Below, one piece after another: positions 1 to 10,629 of a stretch of 64,000 nucleotides of DNA. The stretch covers positions 186,001-250,000 of the forward strand of contig WHVA01000065.1 in assembly GCA_015179125.1 (NCBI GenBank), read 5' to 3'. The position numbers and the translations under genes were made by a program. Under the pieces are notes generated by a model that searched no databases, was not told the DNA's origin, and worked only from the letters and a program-made list of their open reading frames with translations. The DNA is from Gautieria morchelliformis (taxonomy: Eukaryota > Basidiomycota > Agaricomycetes > Gomphales > Gomphaceae). Position 1 is the stretch's first letter; every line of letters begins with the position of its first letter.

Positions 1-928
1 ATTGGCATTTGTTGGAATGGCGAGAGCGTTGATCGTTCGAAAGATGGCCATGAGCAAGACACTTTTATCACCCGTTCAATTCTGCTCATTTGGATGTCCA
101 CTGAGTTACCTCTCGTTCTAATTGTTGCAACAGCACCGTTGCTTCCAGCATGACTATAGAAAGAAATGAGAACTAGGTGATGATATAGGGTACCGGGTGT
201 CGTCTAGCTCAGCTTGGACCAGTCACTTACGATAACCCACGGAACGTCAGTACATTGATCTGATGGTGTTTTTGCTCTAGTATCATTGACCTGGGAGTTG
301 GTGATGTCCATTGCTCCCGCAGCTCGAAGGCATTGGTGGAACACGCGTTTCTGGAAAACAAATAGCGCCATTCAAGCGTATCCTATTCAACCTTTAATTA
401 CCATTTTTATAGCTGTTAGGAACGGAACCACAGTACTAGTAAGCACACATGTGCGCAGGGGCCTGCCAGTGATAAATAATTGTAATAACGATGTGTTGTT
501 TCTGAAAATTTGTAAAGTTCGTGTCACTCTACGTAGCCAGTGACTGAGAGATTTGGCGGCTAATCTGGCTTCAGATTCGGACTCAGGAAGGCAAAGTATT
601 GGCGCCCAGGGCCAATCAGTGCATATCAACGCTAGTTGTTATCTAGCCGACTTGTAACAATCGACGGGCTGAAGCACTATTTTTACATATATAGTGTCCA
701 TCCGGGCCAAGTTTTTGCTAGCCGAGTCGTACAGATCGATTAAGTATAGCCTCTGAAGGCTGAGGCGCCAGTCCGCTTTTGTCCTGTACTCTGATCATTG
801 CGCTGGTGTCGCTTGCGGTAAGGTCACAGTACTCTTTGCCAGTCAGGATGAACTCACTACTAGTATCCCCAGAGTCGTCAAGACATAACTCATATAACAT
901 ACACATTCCTTAATTCATATCACGTATT
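1..928. other. No gene recognised
   Basis: No coding region with recognisable family features was found on either strand. Open frames here are short and overlap one another. It probably contains upstream sequence of the + strand membrane-protein gene and perhaps the edge of a gene outside the window. Confidence 0.4.
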
Positions 929-2230
929 ATGGTCGTCTTACTTGATGCCGCTAATCTGGCCGCGATCTGGCTTGAGGCCTTGGTTTACGGCTGTTATCTC
1001 GTCCTCTTCTTCTATACTTGTTACATTTTCTGTCATCCCCCCCCCCACTCGAAACGAGATGCGTCGAGTTGGCTTCTACTCCTGGCGTGTTTTACACTTC
1101 TACTCTTCAGCACCACTCACGCAGCCTTTGGTCTGAAAGCACTGTTCGAGGCATTTATTTCTAGAAAGAACAATGTCGGAGGTGCTTCCGCTTACTTTGC
1201 GCATGAAGGCATGGTCGTGAATGTAGCGAGGAAGGCCGTATTCGCCACGAATGTCTTCGTTGCAGACAGTCTGATGGTGTGTTACTGGTGCTTTCTCTGA
1301 TGCACAACTAATGTAAAAAGCAGATTTATAGATGTTATATTCTGTGGCATCGCGATATCTTCATCATCATTTTTCCCATTGTGACGCTCTGCCTTTCTTT
1401 GATTGCCACGGGTTTCGTCGCACAACAACTTGTTGGCGTTCCTCCCTCCAATGCGACTATTTATGCACCTCCAACAGACCCATGGGTCCCTGTTTACTTC
1501 ACCATTTCCTTTGCAACAAAGTAAGGCACCCCGTATTTTGCTCTAATCTGCTGCCTAACCTCAAATAGTCTTTACGTGTCAATATTTATAGCGTGGAGAC
1601 TGTGGCGGGCCTCGCGGACGGCAGGGCAGGAAATGCTGTGCTTTCAAAAGAAGTTTTCCACCATCGTCGCGGTGGTATGATTGGTCTTCCTTTTTTCTTC
1701 ATCGGCGAGATTAAGTATCCAATTGCTGCAGGAGTCTAACTGTCTGTATCCGTTCGTCACCATCCTAGCCGTTATATGTTGGTTAGGTAAAAGCAACGCG
1801 GAGGTGCATATTTACTATATTTCATTTACTGTATTTATATCTCCTGCTCTAGGTCATCCTGGTGAACATACTGGGTCAAATCGTATCCATTACTCCCACT
1901 CTCATGATCCTTCAGGTCCAGATGGGGCTTTATTCAACTCAGTCTGACTTCGGTCTCCCGAATTCTCAAAGTTCGAATAATAAGCCAGCGTCGACGCAGT
2001 TTACAGGTTTTACAGAACCGTATGCCTTCATTCCCGAGGCGCGAAGCCCAGGGGAACACTTCCCATCTTTATTTCGCACCACATCTATGAAGACATTCAA
2101 GAATAGGTTGTCCGAGGGTGGGGTGGCATATACAAAGTACGGAGGCACCATGGGTCTACCTCCCGTTGCGAGCCTCATGCCAACGCTTCGACTGCCGACA
2201 GTGACGGAGAAAGTGTCGACAGGAAACTAA
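929..2230 (+). CDS. Multi-pass membrane protein of the mushroom-expanded 7-TM type (multi-exon)
   Basis: Exon 1 (929-1276) starts with an ATG and begins MVVLLDAANLAAIWLEALVY, a first membrane helix typical of a large family of Agaricomycete multi-pass proteins of unknown function. Exon 2 (1324-1520) encodes IYRCYILWHRD followed by a long hydrophobic helix. Exon 3 starts at 1569 (LYVSIFIAWRLWR). Later exons encode SIQLLQESNCLYPFVTILA and, from about 1853, VILVNILGQIVSITPTLMI, then a hydrophilic tail ending at a stop at 2228-2230. The joins 1276/1324 and 1520/1569 keep frame with GT-AG sites. The junctions near 1,660-1,715 and 1,770-1,853 could not be fixed uniquely, so one may hide a frameshift. 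Tryptophan, basic and tyrosine positions match the family by memory. Role unknown; likely plasma or internal membrane. Confidence 0.6.
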
Positions 2231-2616
2231 AGGACTGTCATGATCACTGATGAGCACGACGGACATTTACTACTGAATATATGGTCATTCACTATACGCA
2301 AGGATTAGCTCACTCTAACAGGCACCACTATTGTTTATAATTCTACACGTATCTGGCTTCAATTTCTGGGAGTGCATGATGTTTTGTGCAGGTGGTCTCA
2401 CGGTTATCGCGGACAAGTGGCTGCCGATCAGGTGAACCAGCGTACCATGCGCTGTGCTCTGCTCCTAAAATAACGCGGTTCTCTCGTAACTCCTCGTGAT
2501 GTGGCGTGTTCAAGAAGACCATATTGAATGCCAACCAGTCAAAGCCTGGAATTTGTTAAGGCGGCCCGTCTAGACGTACAAATAGCTGCCATGGGTTTTT
2601 TTAAGGTGGCAGTGAA
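2231..2616. other. Intergenic spacer before the protease gene
   Basis: No coding signal was seen. The stretch should contain the terminator of the membrane-protein gene and the promoter of the sedolisin gene, but no clear TATA box or other motif could be assigned. Confidence 0.4.
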
Positions 2617-5081
2617 ATGGCGCTCCTTGAAGCCCTCTGGCTCACTCTCCTCATCGGCCTTCTCCCTGGACTTTCCAAAGCTGTCGCTGAGAAGCATGTG
2701 TTTGAGAAACGGGACACGGCGCTGCCAATCGACTGGCTGGAGTCCCACGAGCCAGATCCCAACTTGATCCTCACGGTCCGCATTGGATTGAAGCAGAAGA
2801 ATATCGAGCGCCTCGAAGAGTTCTTGACGTCAGTCTCACACCCGCAATCGCCCCAATACGGTCGACACTGGAGCCCTGAACAAGTTGCAAGGACTTTTGC
2901 ACCAGCACCTGATACAATCGACGTCGTACGGGGCTGGCTTGTCGGCGCCGGCATAACAGGAGAGAGACAAAGCTTGACGCCAAGCCAAGGATGGATTCAC
3001 TTCAATGCCACGGTCGTAGAGATGGAAAAACTTCTCGATTCCAAGTATATGATTTATCGTCATGGAAGTGGAGTTGAGCATATCGGTGAGCGATTCAAGA
3101 TCGAGTCCCTGCATTATTCGTATCAGGCTTCTGTGTGGTTGTCCTGACCAAAAATCAATGATGCTCCAGGTTGCTCTTCATATTCGGTTCCGCGACATAT
3201 TCATCCCCACATCGAAATTATCACGCCGACTCTGCTCTTAGCCCATATCGACTCTGGCGTCTCCACTCACCAAAGGTTCAGTCGTCGTGTGCCACGTGCC
3301 ACTTTGTCTCCAAGCATACTACGCACCCTTGGGTCACCGACCTCCGACGATTTGCCAAAGTTGAAAGGCCCTGTGGTGCGTCCCTTGGCCTCCGAATCAG
3401 ACCTGGACAGCTGCGATGACATTATAACCCCCAACTGCCTGAGGGCTCTCTACAACATCAATTATAAACCAGTAGCCACAAACCAAAATACCTTTGGTAT
3501 AGGTCGGCATGGAATATTTATGTTATGTATTCAAACCTTATTGCCCGTGTAGTGGAGTACACTCCTCAAGCATTCCTTCAGTCGGACCTGGACCTCTTTT
3601 TTCAGAGCTTCTCGACGTCTCAGGCTTTAAACGCACCGATACTTGTTGCAATTGACGGTGGTGTTGCACAAACGGCTAATCAAAGCTTCAACTTTAACGG
3701 AGAAAGCTCTCTGGACTTGGAATACGGGATGACGTTAACCGACCCGCAACCTGTCCTGTTGTATCAAGTAGGTGACCTTGTAGAAGGGGGTTCCTTTAAC
3801 AATTTGTAAGCACTACATTTCTCCATGGAGCCTTTTAATTCGTTGTTCTCAAATGCTAGGCTCGATGCCCTGGACGGATCATTCTGCACCTTCCAAGGTG
3901 GGGATGACCCCACTCGGGATGGTATATACCCAGATCCACTGCCAGGAGGTTTCAACAAATCCGAATCGTGTGGTATTGCTAAACCAGCAAATGTCATCAG
4001 TACCTCATATTCGTTCAATGAACCTGACGCTTCACCAGCTTACCTTGCAAGGCAATGCAATGAGTACGGAAAATTAGGGCTCCTTGGTACGACGGTCTTA
4101 TATTCAAGTGGTGACCGAGGTGTCGCAGGTCGCAACAATATTTGCATGTTCCCCAACGGGTCCAGGAGCACCAGTGCCCCAGGATTCATTCCCAGTTTCC
4201 CCGGCACTTGTCCATTCATCACTTCAGTGTGCGGCTCATTCCTTTTCTCCTGGGTGTATAGCAAATGACGATCTTCTTAGCGGTGCCACACAGGTTAATC
4301 CCGGTGCAAAAGTGACGGATCCCGAATCAGCCTGTCAACAGGTAATCTTCAGCGGTGGTGGTTTCAGTAATGTATTCGCTGTGCCCGAATATCAAAAAGC
4401 AGCTCAGGCTGTGTTCTTCGCCAAACACAACCCACCGTATAATAACACCCAGTTCAACAATTCCAGGACTGTATGTCCTACCACATAATATCGCCCCAAA
4501 CCTCACAGATCCAAAAGGTTCGAGCCTATCCGGATCTTAGCGCAAACGGCGCCAACTACGTTATTGCTGTTGATGGGAGGTTCTCTCTTGTTGTGGGTCA
4601 ATATGTTATTGGAAGCAAAAAAGCATACTGAGAAGGATAGTTCGGAACTTCCGCTTCAACACCGGTGGTCGGCTCCATTATTACACTTGTGAATGACGCA
4701 CGACTCGCGCGGGGAAAGAAACCCGTCGGCTTCATCAATCCATCGGTGAGCCAAAATCTAGCACAGAATGGCACTCACTCATCACGAGAAAGTGCAGATA
4801 TACACCCCTGAATTCAGCAGTGCGTTCAATGACATTGTGAACGGAACAAACCCGGGATGCGGTATGCCGTTTCTCAGAACATCACACCTGGCACATGTCC
4901 CTCATCACATTATCTATTCGCAGGAACACCGGTATGTAACATACTCGCACTCACAACAACGATTTCATATCGAACATTTCTTCCAAAGGGGTTCGAAGCA
5001 GTTCGAGGTTGGGATCCTGTGACGGGTATTGGTACGCCGAACCTCGGGAAATTGATCGAGAAATGGATAGCGCTGCCATAG
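2617..5081 (+). CDS. Sedolisin-family serine carboxyl protease (tripeptidyl-peptidase-like, MEROPS S53), 10 exons
   Basis: Secreted acid protease precursor that should remove peptides from protein N-termini. Ten exons join in frame: 2617-3085, 3170-3502, 3553-3805, 3860-4228, 4281-4470, 4518-4592, 4641-4745, 4798-4861, 4924-4931, 4989-5081. They give about 652 residues, a normal size for the family. A hydrophobic signal peptide starts the protein, followed by a pro-kumamolisin domain (about residues 25-190) and the peptidase domain. The S53 catalytic set is intact: Glu and Asp in GESSLDLEYGM, the oxyanion Asp in SSGDRGVAG, and the Ser in FGTSASTPVV. The C-terminal calcium-site region AFNDIVNGTNPGCG and GWDPVTGIGTPNLG is present. 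Exon 9 is a microexon of only 8 nt. The gene converges on the GT49-like gene, with 133 bp between stops. It appears functional. Confidence 0.9.
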
Positions 5082-5214
5082 TTTCCCGAAAGGACCTTTT
5101 GACTAACTTGGCAAATTATGGTTTCTGAATGCAACCGTACTCATGCGCCAGCATAGTGTGTGGTAATGAGCTGTCAATGCCGCCGTATCAAAGGTGAAGT
5201 ATTGTCAAGTGGAA

Positions 5215-6871
5215 TCAATGAACTCGCCTCCGCGGCAACTCGAGCGAAGCCTTTAATTTTCCTGCACTCTGACTGTAAATTATGGCTTCGAATAGTGTCC
5301 ATCGTCTTTTCGGAGAGGAAATATCGGAGGTAGCTAAGAAATAACCGGCATCAGCCCAAATATTAGGTTCGTCATTGTCTATTGCAAACCGCAAACACGT
5401 CTCTTCACGAAATTCAGTGTACGTTTTCCTATTATATTTCCGCTGATCATATGTTAGCCCAGCTGATCAAACGAAGGGAGGGCGAAAATTAAAATTAAAG
5501 ACATACCTCTTGCCTTCTCGCCTGTGTGGGATATGCATGGCTTTGATGGATGATGAAGTCGTCGGATAGAACAAAGAAATCAATCCCTGACAAATACAGC
5601 TCGAAAAGGCATGCAGCCTTGTTGCCACCATATCCAATGAAACGCTCATCACACCTGTACCATGAATTAAAGGCGAAGGCAAGAAAGCGCTGTCCGTATA
5701 CAACTGTCGTGATGACTCACCATGGCGTTCCAGCGTTTCGAAAAATGACATAGGGCTCATACGCTTGCTGATATCCCACGACTTTGTAAACTTCCCCAGG
5801 AGATGCTGTGTAATAGCGTTTGTAGTTTGTGATATTATGGCCTGGTTGCCATGCGGCATGAAACATTCCAAGACGTCCCTCATCAACAAGAGAAAGAAGT
5901 TCCTTCATATCAACATTGTGAAAGATTGCGGGAGGTGGGTACCAGGACTGGTGCGAGACCTTACCCGTTTGTTACTTGGAAATGCGCTTTGATTGAGCCC
6001 CTCCTCGTACGTTGTGAACTCAAACGCTGGGATGACCAAGGCTGCGGTTCCTTGTCTTACTTTCTCCATGACTTCGCTTCTGGCCGCATCATGGATTCGC
6101 GATCTGAAGTCGGTACACAACGCGAAATCGACATCTAGCATCATGACCAAATCTGTGCGATGGGCAGCAAAGAAACGAGCAATGTTCCTCCAAGTATTGA
6201 ATTGTCGTTCGAAGACATCCAGAACTAAGTGCACATCGAGGTATTCTTCGAGATTAGGTGTTCCAGTGTAGAGCTCGTGCAAAGCTTTAAGAAGTGGAAC
6301 ACGTCGCTGAGGGGAATCGGTGACGTGGATAGCCACAGAAATAGGACCTGAGCAGAGATCATTTTAGGAGATGACAAGTGAGAAGTCCATACAGTGGACA
6401 CGAGATACCCTGGTACTGTTGCACAAGTCGAACGAGTACCTCAAACCGATTACTGGTAACGAGCGTAGCGATGGTTATGTCCTCTCTCAGAAATGATCTG
6501 GACGCCTTATAATAAAATGGAATGATCCTGCTTGGTTTCATGGCTTGAGAAAATGCGCGTGACAGAAGGACGGTCTCATTGAGAAAGACGGGATCTCTTG
6601 CAGTGATACTGCATGAATGTTGTTCAGATGGTATCGTGAGCCCGTTTCTGAGCTCTAAAGCTTCTAAAACTCTGCTACTTTCGTAACGAGACGCAAGGAT
6701 AGTGGATGGCCATGCGAAGTATTCTGCCATTCTGGACGTGTCCGGATTGTAGCCTGAGGAACTCAGTTTGTTGAATAAAAGTGCTAGCGGCTTAAAGACC
6801 AATGTGCTCGTGCTATAAACGAGAGCAAGTGTCGTGAAGAGGGAGAATGCAGCCTTAGAATAGCAGACCAT
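5215..6871 (-). CDS. GT49/LARGE-like glycosyltransferase, type II membrane protein, 5 exons
   Basis: Five exons on the minus strand (6871-6409, 6347-5965, 5902-5721, 5654-5507, 5442-5215) splice in frame to about 467 residues. The N-terminus has a signal anchor (residues about 8-33), so a Golgi type II topology is likely. Then come the transferase motifs: ITIATLVTSNRFEVLVRLV, the DxD-type metal site in MMLDVDFALCTDFR, GMFHAAWQPGHNITNY, and the C-terminal block CDERFIGYGGNKAACLF with IHQSHAYP and RKYNRKTYTEFREE. These match the LARGE-type glycosyltransferase family (beta-glucuronyl/xylosyl transfer in animals). The fungal substrate is unknown. The last exon has no internal ATG. I placed its splice after position 5443 because the conserved RKYNRK block follows directly. 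The final 35-40 residues are less certain. Confidence 0.82.
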
Positions 6872-7376
6872 CCCAGCGACCGGAGGACAGGCGCTTGACG
6901 GAGGTCGAAACTGCGTTCAAGGCAGGACTCGGAAGAAGAAAAGCTTATAATATCTTACTTATAAGGCAGCAGGACCCTCACCTTAAGGAACCGTAGTCCT
7001 CAAGCCACAGGGCAATTTTTAGGTCGTGTTTGTATACACCCCGATCACAATTCATTTGAACGTCAGGACAGGTTTCTCGCCGTCAACAGGTTAGAGGCAA
7101 TATTTTCCATCAAATCACCTTGAATCCACTGAGTCAACGAGGTGCACAGTCGCAAAGGATCCCGAACCGAGCCATGCCTGTCAATGCGAACGGCCATGCA
7201 GGAAGTGGCAGGAACTCGGCAGGATACCACGTGTTTTCAACCTTCCATCTCTCGCGCCCGAACCGCTCGAACATCGTCATGAACGGACTTAAAAGCTTTC
7301 ACCTACAGTTACCTTTCTTCCTCCATCACCTATACTGAGCTCATCCGCACGGTATACCAACCTCATTACTTCCCCC
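6872..7376. promoter_or_regulatory. Divergent promoter region between the GT49-like and coiled-coil genes
   Basis: About 505 bp lie between two genes transcribed away from each other. No open frame of substance is present. The part just upstream of the + strand start is pyrimidine-rich, as in many basidiomycete promoters. No TATA box was assigned. Confidence 0.4.
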
Positions 7377-8441
7377 ATGTCTGACCCAACCCCTGTTCCC
7401 CCCAGTCCAAACCACGCAAAGGCGATGTCTGTCCAATCCGTGGCTCCCTCAGTTGCTACCACCACCCCGGCCCCAGATCTCACCGAAATCGAGGAATTAT
7501 TGACAACCATGAAACAAACACTCGGGGCATTAGGCACTACCTTCGATACTCTTGGGGAGCAAACAGCAAGAATTGCTACTTTAGGTCCCGCAATGGATAC
7601 AGCTCATCAGGTCAGCAGACATTTCGGATGTTGACTATGAACGACTTTACGACCGTTACGTATCAGGTTCATCGTCTGCGTAAGCAATTGCAAGCGCAGG
7701 ACCGAAAACATGAAGAGCGTATAGGAGAGATAAAAGTCCTTTTGCATGACGTCCTCAAGGATCAAATCATAGCCCATCTGTCTACACACGTCCATGAGAT
7801 GATTAGAGAGGGCGTTGCCAGGATTGTTAAGGAGCGCGTGGCAAGCGAGGTACCCCGAGATAGCCCGTTTCAGCCTCGTCGGTTCACTGACCCCTTGCGT
7901 TCTGCTGCAGCTTTTGGGGCAAATACCTCAACACTTGAAAGAACAGGTGCACGAGCACAAGCAGCAGATAGAGCACGTAAAACAAAGCCTATTTAATTCG
8001 TGCGTACTACCATGCCAACCACATTCGCTGTTATCGACATACGTTACTTTTAACAGGGAAGCGCGGCGTGCGAACGCTCTTCTTCGATCAAACCACCTGA
8101 ATGATCCTCTACACCCTCTGCTTCGACCAAATGGCGAACACTGCTCGATCTTCCCAAGAGACCTGGCAAGTTTGTTCGGACAAAACTCGAGCTCCGCCAA
8201 GCAACTCGCCATCGAGTATGAACTACAAGTGAGTGAGGGGGAGTCATCTGCAAGGGAGAAAAATTTGAACAGGTTTATGCAACATATTGGGGTCAGTGGC
8301 GTCGTCTTGTACATAATGCGTCAAGGGTGAGGCGAGAGGTGAATATTGATCCTCCTTGTTGTTTGTTTTTTTGGGGGGTGACAGGTCGCGTTTCTTATGG
8401 TCCCTCATGAACGCAAAGCACCACTCGTTTCCAGTACATGA
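7377..8441 (+). CDS. Conserved fungal coiled-coil protein of unknown function, 5 exons
   Basis: Exons 7377-7610, 7667-7849, 7911-7999, 8057-8291 and 8385-8441 join with GT-AG introns to one frame of about 265 residues. The N-terminal part is Pro/Thr/Ser-rich (to about residue 40). Heptad-like helices follow (LTEIEELLTTMKQTLGALG, then VHRLRKQLQAQDRKHEERIG and LKEQVHEHKQQIEHVKQSL). A C-terminal block contains NSEARRANALL, DPLHPLLRPNG and FPRDLASLF. This layout resembles, from memory, a conserved basidiomycete hypothetical family without an assigned function. The last small exon (VAFLMVPHERKAPLVSST) is inferred from the frame and a good acceptor. If that intron is retained, the protein would instead stop at 8330. 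Probably soluble and oligomeric. Confidence 0.72.
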
Positions 8442-9772
8442 AGGCATGGTTAAGTGAGTACAAATTTACCTTCCAAGTTGAACGTTCAAGTACACACCCT
8501 GATGTCGTCATTCTTGTGTTGCGTAGAAGATGCTTTGCCCGCTCTAGCGTGAGCGCGAACCTATTCAAATGTTATGGTCATATTTTGAGATCAAGAGGTC
8601 ACCGATCGCGCTCAGACGCCCCCGCGAACACTTTCTCGCTCTACATACTCTCATCGCGATTCACCTGCCGCGAGTTGGGTGCTTGGAGAACAAGGCACTG
8701 CAGGGAGGTGTACTGGCCGCGGCGTTTCTCGCGCGTTTATCATATCTGTTTAAGTCCCGTAGTTGAGCTTCGGAGCATGCGCAGGTCGCTTTTACATACT
8801 ATCACCATATCACGCCACACAGCACATTCCAATATCACTATTTACGGACACCAGCTAGATGTTGACCCTCACATAAATTATTCACTCTCCATTCGACCAG
8901 AGTAAAGGTAGGCGGTTGTGAGTCGATACTTCGCGTCACATTACCGATGATATCAGCCACCGTCACTGGAACGTGCACTGGCAATCGAACACGTGAATGA
9001 AACAGGAAACCGACTGAGTCTGTGGTAGATCTCCAAGCTTGAACTATGTCTGTTGACAGGAGGTAAGGGAAGTGTATCGATGTATCGTGTTCCTGGTCGC
9101 AACATGCACGCCTGCAGGCATGTACCATGCAACTCGGTATGTACGACTATTGTAATGATAGTCCTACCTTCCAGTACGGTAGCGTACTATATGAATACTC
9201 GGGCAAACTACTAGTAGGAATGGTCGTGGGGTGACCCGACCACACCGCTCCCCAAGGCCGTTTATTTATTACTCTATTACTGTAAGCTCAAAAATACGGC
9301 GATGCCGGCCATGGCCGTTCGATTTGTAATCTGATCGTGTGACAGGCTTCCGACGCGTACGCGCCCGAGTATCGCCGTTCCACCGGCGTGCTAGGCTGCT
9401 ATGCCTGCTCTAGTGAGGGACCTTCGAGGCGGTGTTGCTTCGGAGGGCAGAGGTTTTGGACGATCGAGTGATGGCAGAAGACGGTTCGGAATAAGTGGTC
9501 CATGTATGATCACTGCACTGTAACGCATGCATGGACCTACATCCGTGAAGCACGAGCAACGTCTAACGAACCGTGTATGATCGCCGTTCATCGGGTGATG
9601 AGTGAAGGTATGGCCATTGCTCTGCGTTGGGTCGCGTTGCTTCGAGCTGTGGCGGTGTGTCGAGGGCTGGCATAGGCAGTCCTCCAGCAAGGCACGGCCA
9701 GATTTCGGCATACCGTTCGCGAGCGGATTGTCGCACAGATTACTACGCGTTAAAGCGAGAATGGAAAGAGAC
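8442..9772. other. No gene recognised
   Basis: Only short overlapping open frames, with no family motif or convincing exon series. It may hold the 3' end of the coiled-coil gene and degenerate sequence leading into the duplicated locus. Confidence 0.35.
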
Positions 9773-9925
9773 AAACTCGTGCGTTGAGGCACGTACGCCA
9801 TCTCGGAGCCCATCTCGTGCTTGTACCGAAACGTGACAAAGTCATTGCCGTGACATCAACTTAGGAGACGCTGACGTCGACTTGCAATTGCCGGAGCAAC
9901 AGTCGCACGGACAGCCTACATCAGA
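9773..9925. repeat. Left copy of a local duplication flanking copy A
   Basis: This segment repeats 13,525-13,826 in the same orientation, with high identity in three blocks. The blocks contain 'acgtacgccatctcggagcc', 'cattgccgtgacatcaac' and 'cggagcaacagtcgcacgg'. Compared with the right copy it lacks a stretch of about 145 bp that holds the presumed start codon of the partial minus-strand gene there, plus two shorter indels. Copy A lies between the two copies. Confidence 0.7.
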
Positions 9926-10013
9926 TTCAGGAGCCTCTAGTTGTAATATTCAAATACAGTGGCAGCAAGAAACAAGACAGAGCCAAGAATACAAGTATGA
10001 CACCCTGGTCTGC

Positions 10014-10070
10014 GGCGCCTTCAATGGGAACAGGTCGCTTGCGACCACCCCTGTTCCCATTGAGGGCGCC
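10014..10070. repeat. Hairpin 1 in copy A (21-bp arms, one mismatch)
   Basis: Arms at 10014-10034 and 10050-10070 are inverted copies with a single mismatch. The centre (10033-10046) is itself palindromic. The sequence derives from an exon of the array gene, which is single-copy at the equivalent place in arms B and C. Confidence 0.85.
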
Positions 10071-10108
10071 ACACACCAGGACAGTATGTGGCTACCCACA
10101 TCTTTTCT

Positions 10109-10194
10109 CAGAAGCTCCCATCGCTGTTATCTGCCGCGAGCTTTTGCTCGGTCTGGAGTACCTTCATACGGGGGGGAAGATTCACCGTGATATA
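10109..10194 (+). pseudogene. Captured protein-kinase exon fragment (Ste20/GCK-like)
   Basis: The + strand encodes SEAPIAVICRELLLGL followed by EYLHTGGKIHRDI. This is the helix E-catalytic loop stretch of Ste20/germinal-centre-type serine/threonine kinases, ending at the HRD catalytic motif. It is preceded by an intron-like stretch with a GT donor near 10084 and a pyrimidine-rich acceptor ending at 10108. It breaks off into copy A hairpin sequence before the conserved lysine and asparagine of the catalytic loop, so no active kinase is possible. Arms B and C do not contain it. It is best explained as a host exon captured during rearrangement. Confidence 0.75.
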
Positions 10195-10250
10195 GCGACG
10201 TCGATGGTGTGGACCCTAATGGAAAATAGGGTCCACACCATCGACGTCGC
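10195..10250. repeat. Hairpin 2 in copy A (24-bp perfect arms, 8-bp loop)
   Basis: Arms at 10195-10218 and 10227-10250 are perfect inverted repeats around the loop atggaaaa. Each arm is an exon-intron boundary segment of the array gene, which in arms B and C is present in one orientation only. Confidence 0.9.
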
Positions 10251-10349
10251 TCTCTGCGACCAGAGATGCCACGTCGATGGTGTGGACCCTGATGGAAAAA
10301 AAGTCAGACATGATGTGCGTGGCGTCGCGTGGCGAGTCACCCAGTCTCA

Positions 10350-10421
10350 CCTGATTGTGCCGCTTGGTCATCCTGAGACTCTCGGGATGAAGTCTCAGGA
10401 TGACCAAGCGCCACAATCAGG
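10350..10421. repeat. Hairpin 3 in copy A (31-bp arms, one mismatch, 10-bp loop)
   Basis: Arms at 10350-10380 and 10391-10421 are inverted copies with one mismatch. The sequence comes from the intron/exon region next to the 5' exon of the array gene. Beyond 10421 copy A becomes collinear with arm B. Confidence 0.9.
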
Positions 10422-10629
10422 CTGAGACCCTACCTTTATCGTATATCTCGTGGTATGTGGCGTATTTTCTTTTAGTCTCTACGGCGGTCTCAAGTCGCGG
10501 CCGTTTTTGATCCGGCTGTTCCACGGACTCCTCGATGTTTAGCTTTTTGTTAGCGACTTCAAAGTCCGGGCAGCTCCGCACGAAAACAGAGGCGACGAGC
10601 AGCATTGCGGATTGACTGTCTGTAGCCAT
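10417..10629 (-). pseudogene. Truncated 5' exon of the array gene (copy A)
   Basis: The minus strand starts MATDSQSAMLLVASVFVRS and continues in one frame into IEESVEQPDQKRPRLETA, ending in the hairpin region. In arms B and C the same two blocks are separated by about 120-160 bp, and the ATG at the first block is out of frame with the second. Copy A may therefore show the ancestral join, or a deletion that happens to restore frame. The rest of the gene is missing. A TATA-like element (ctataaaaga on the minus strand) lies at about 10,681-10,690. Confidence 0.6.

Noticed and set aside
286-629. Overlapping open frames at the start of the window
   Set aside because: Short, on opposite strands over the same DNA, no motifs or splice structure.
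9391-9813. 140-codon minus-strand frame starting MGSEMAYVP
   Set aside because: Its start overlaps the left duplicated segment, but the frame then runs into unrelated sequence. Treated as debris of the duplicated gene.
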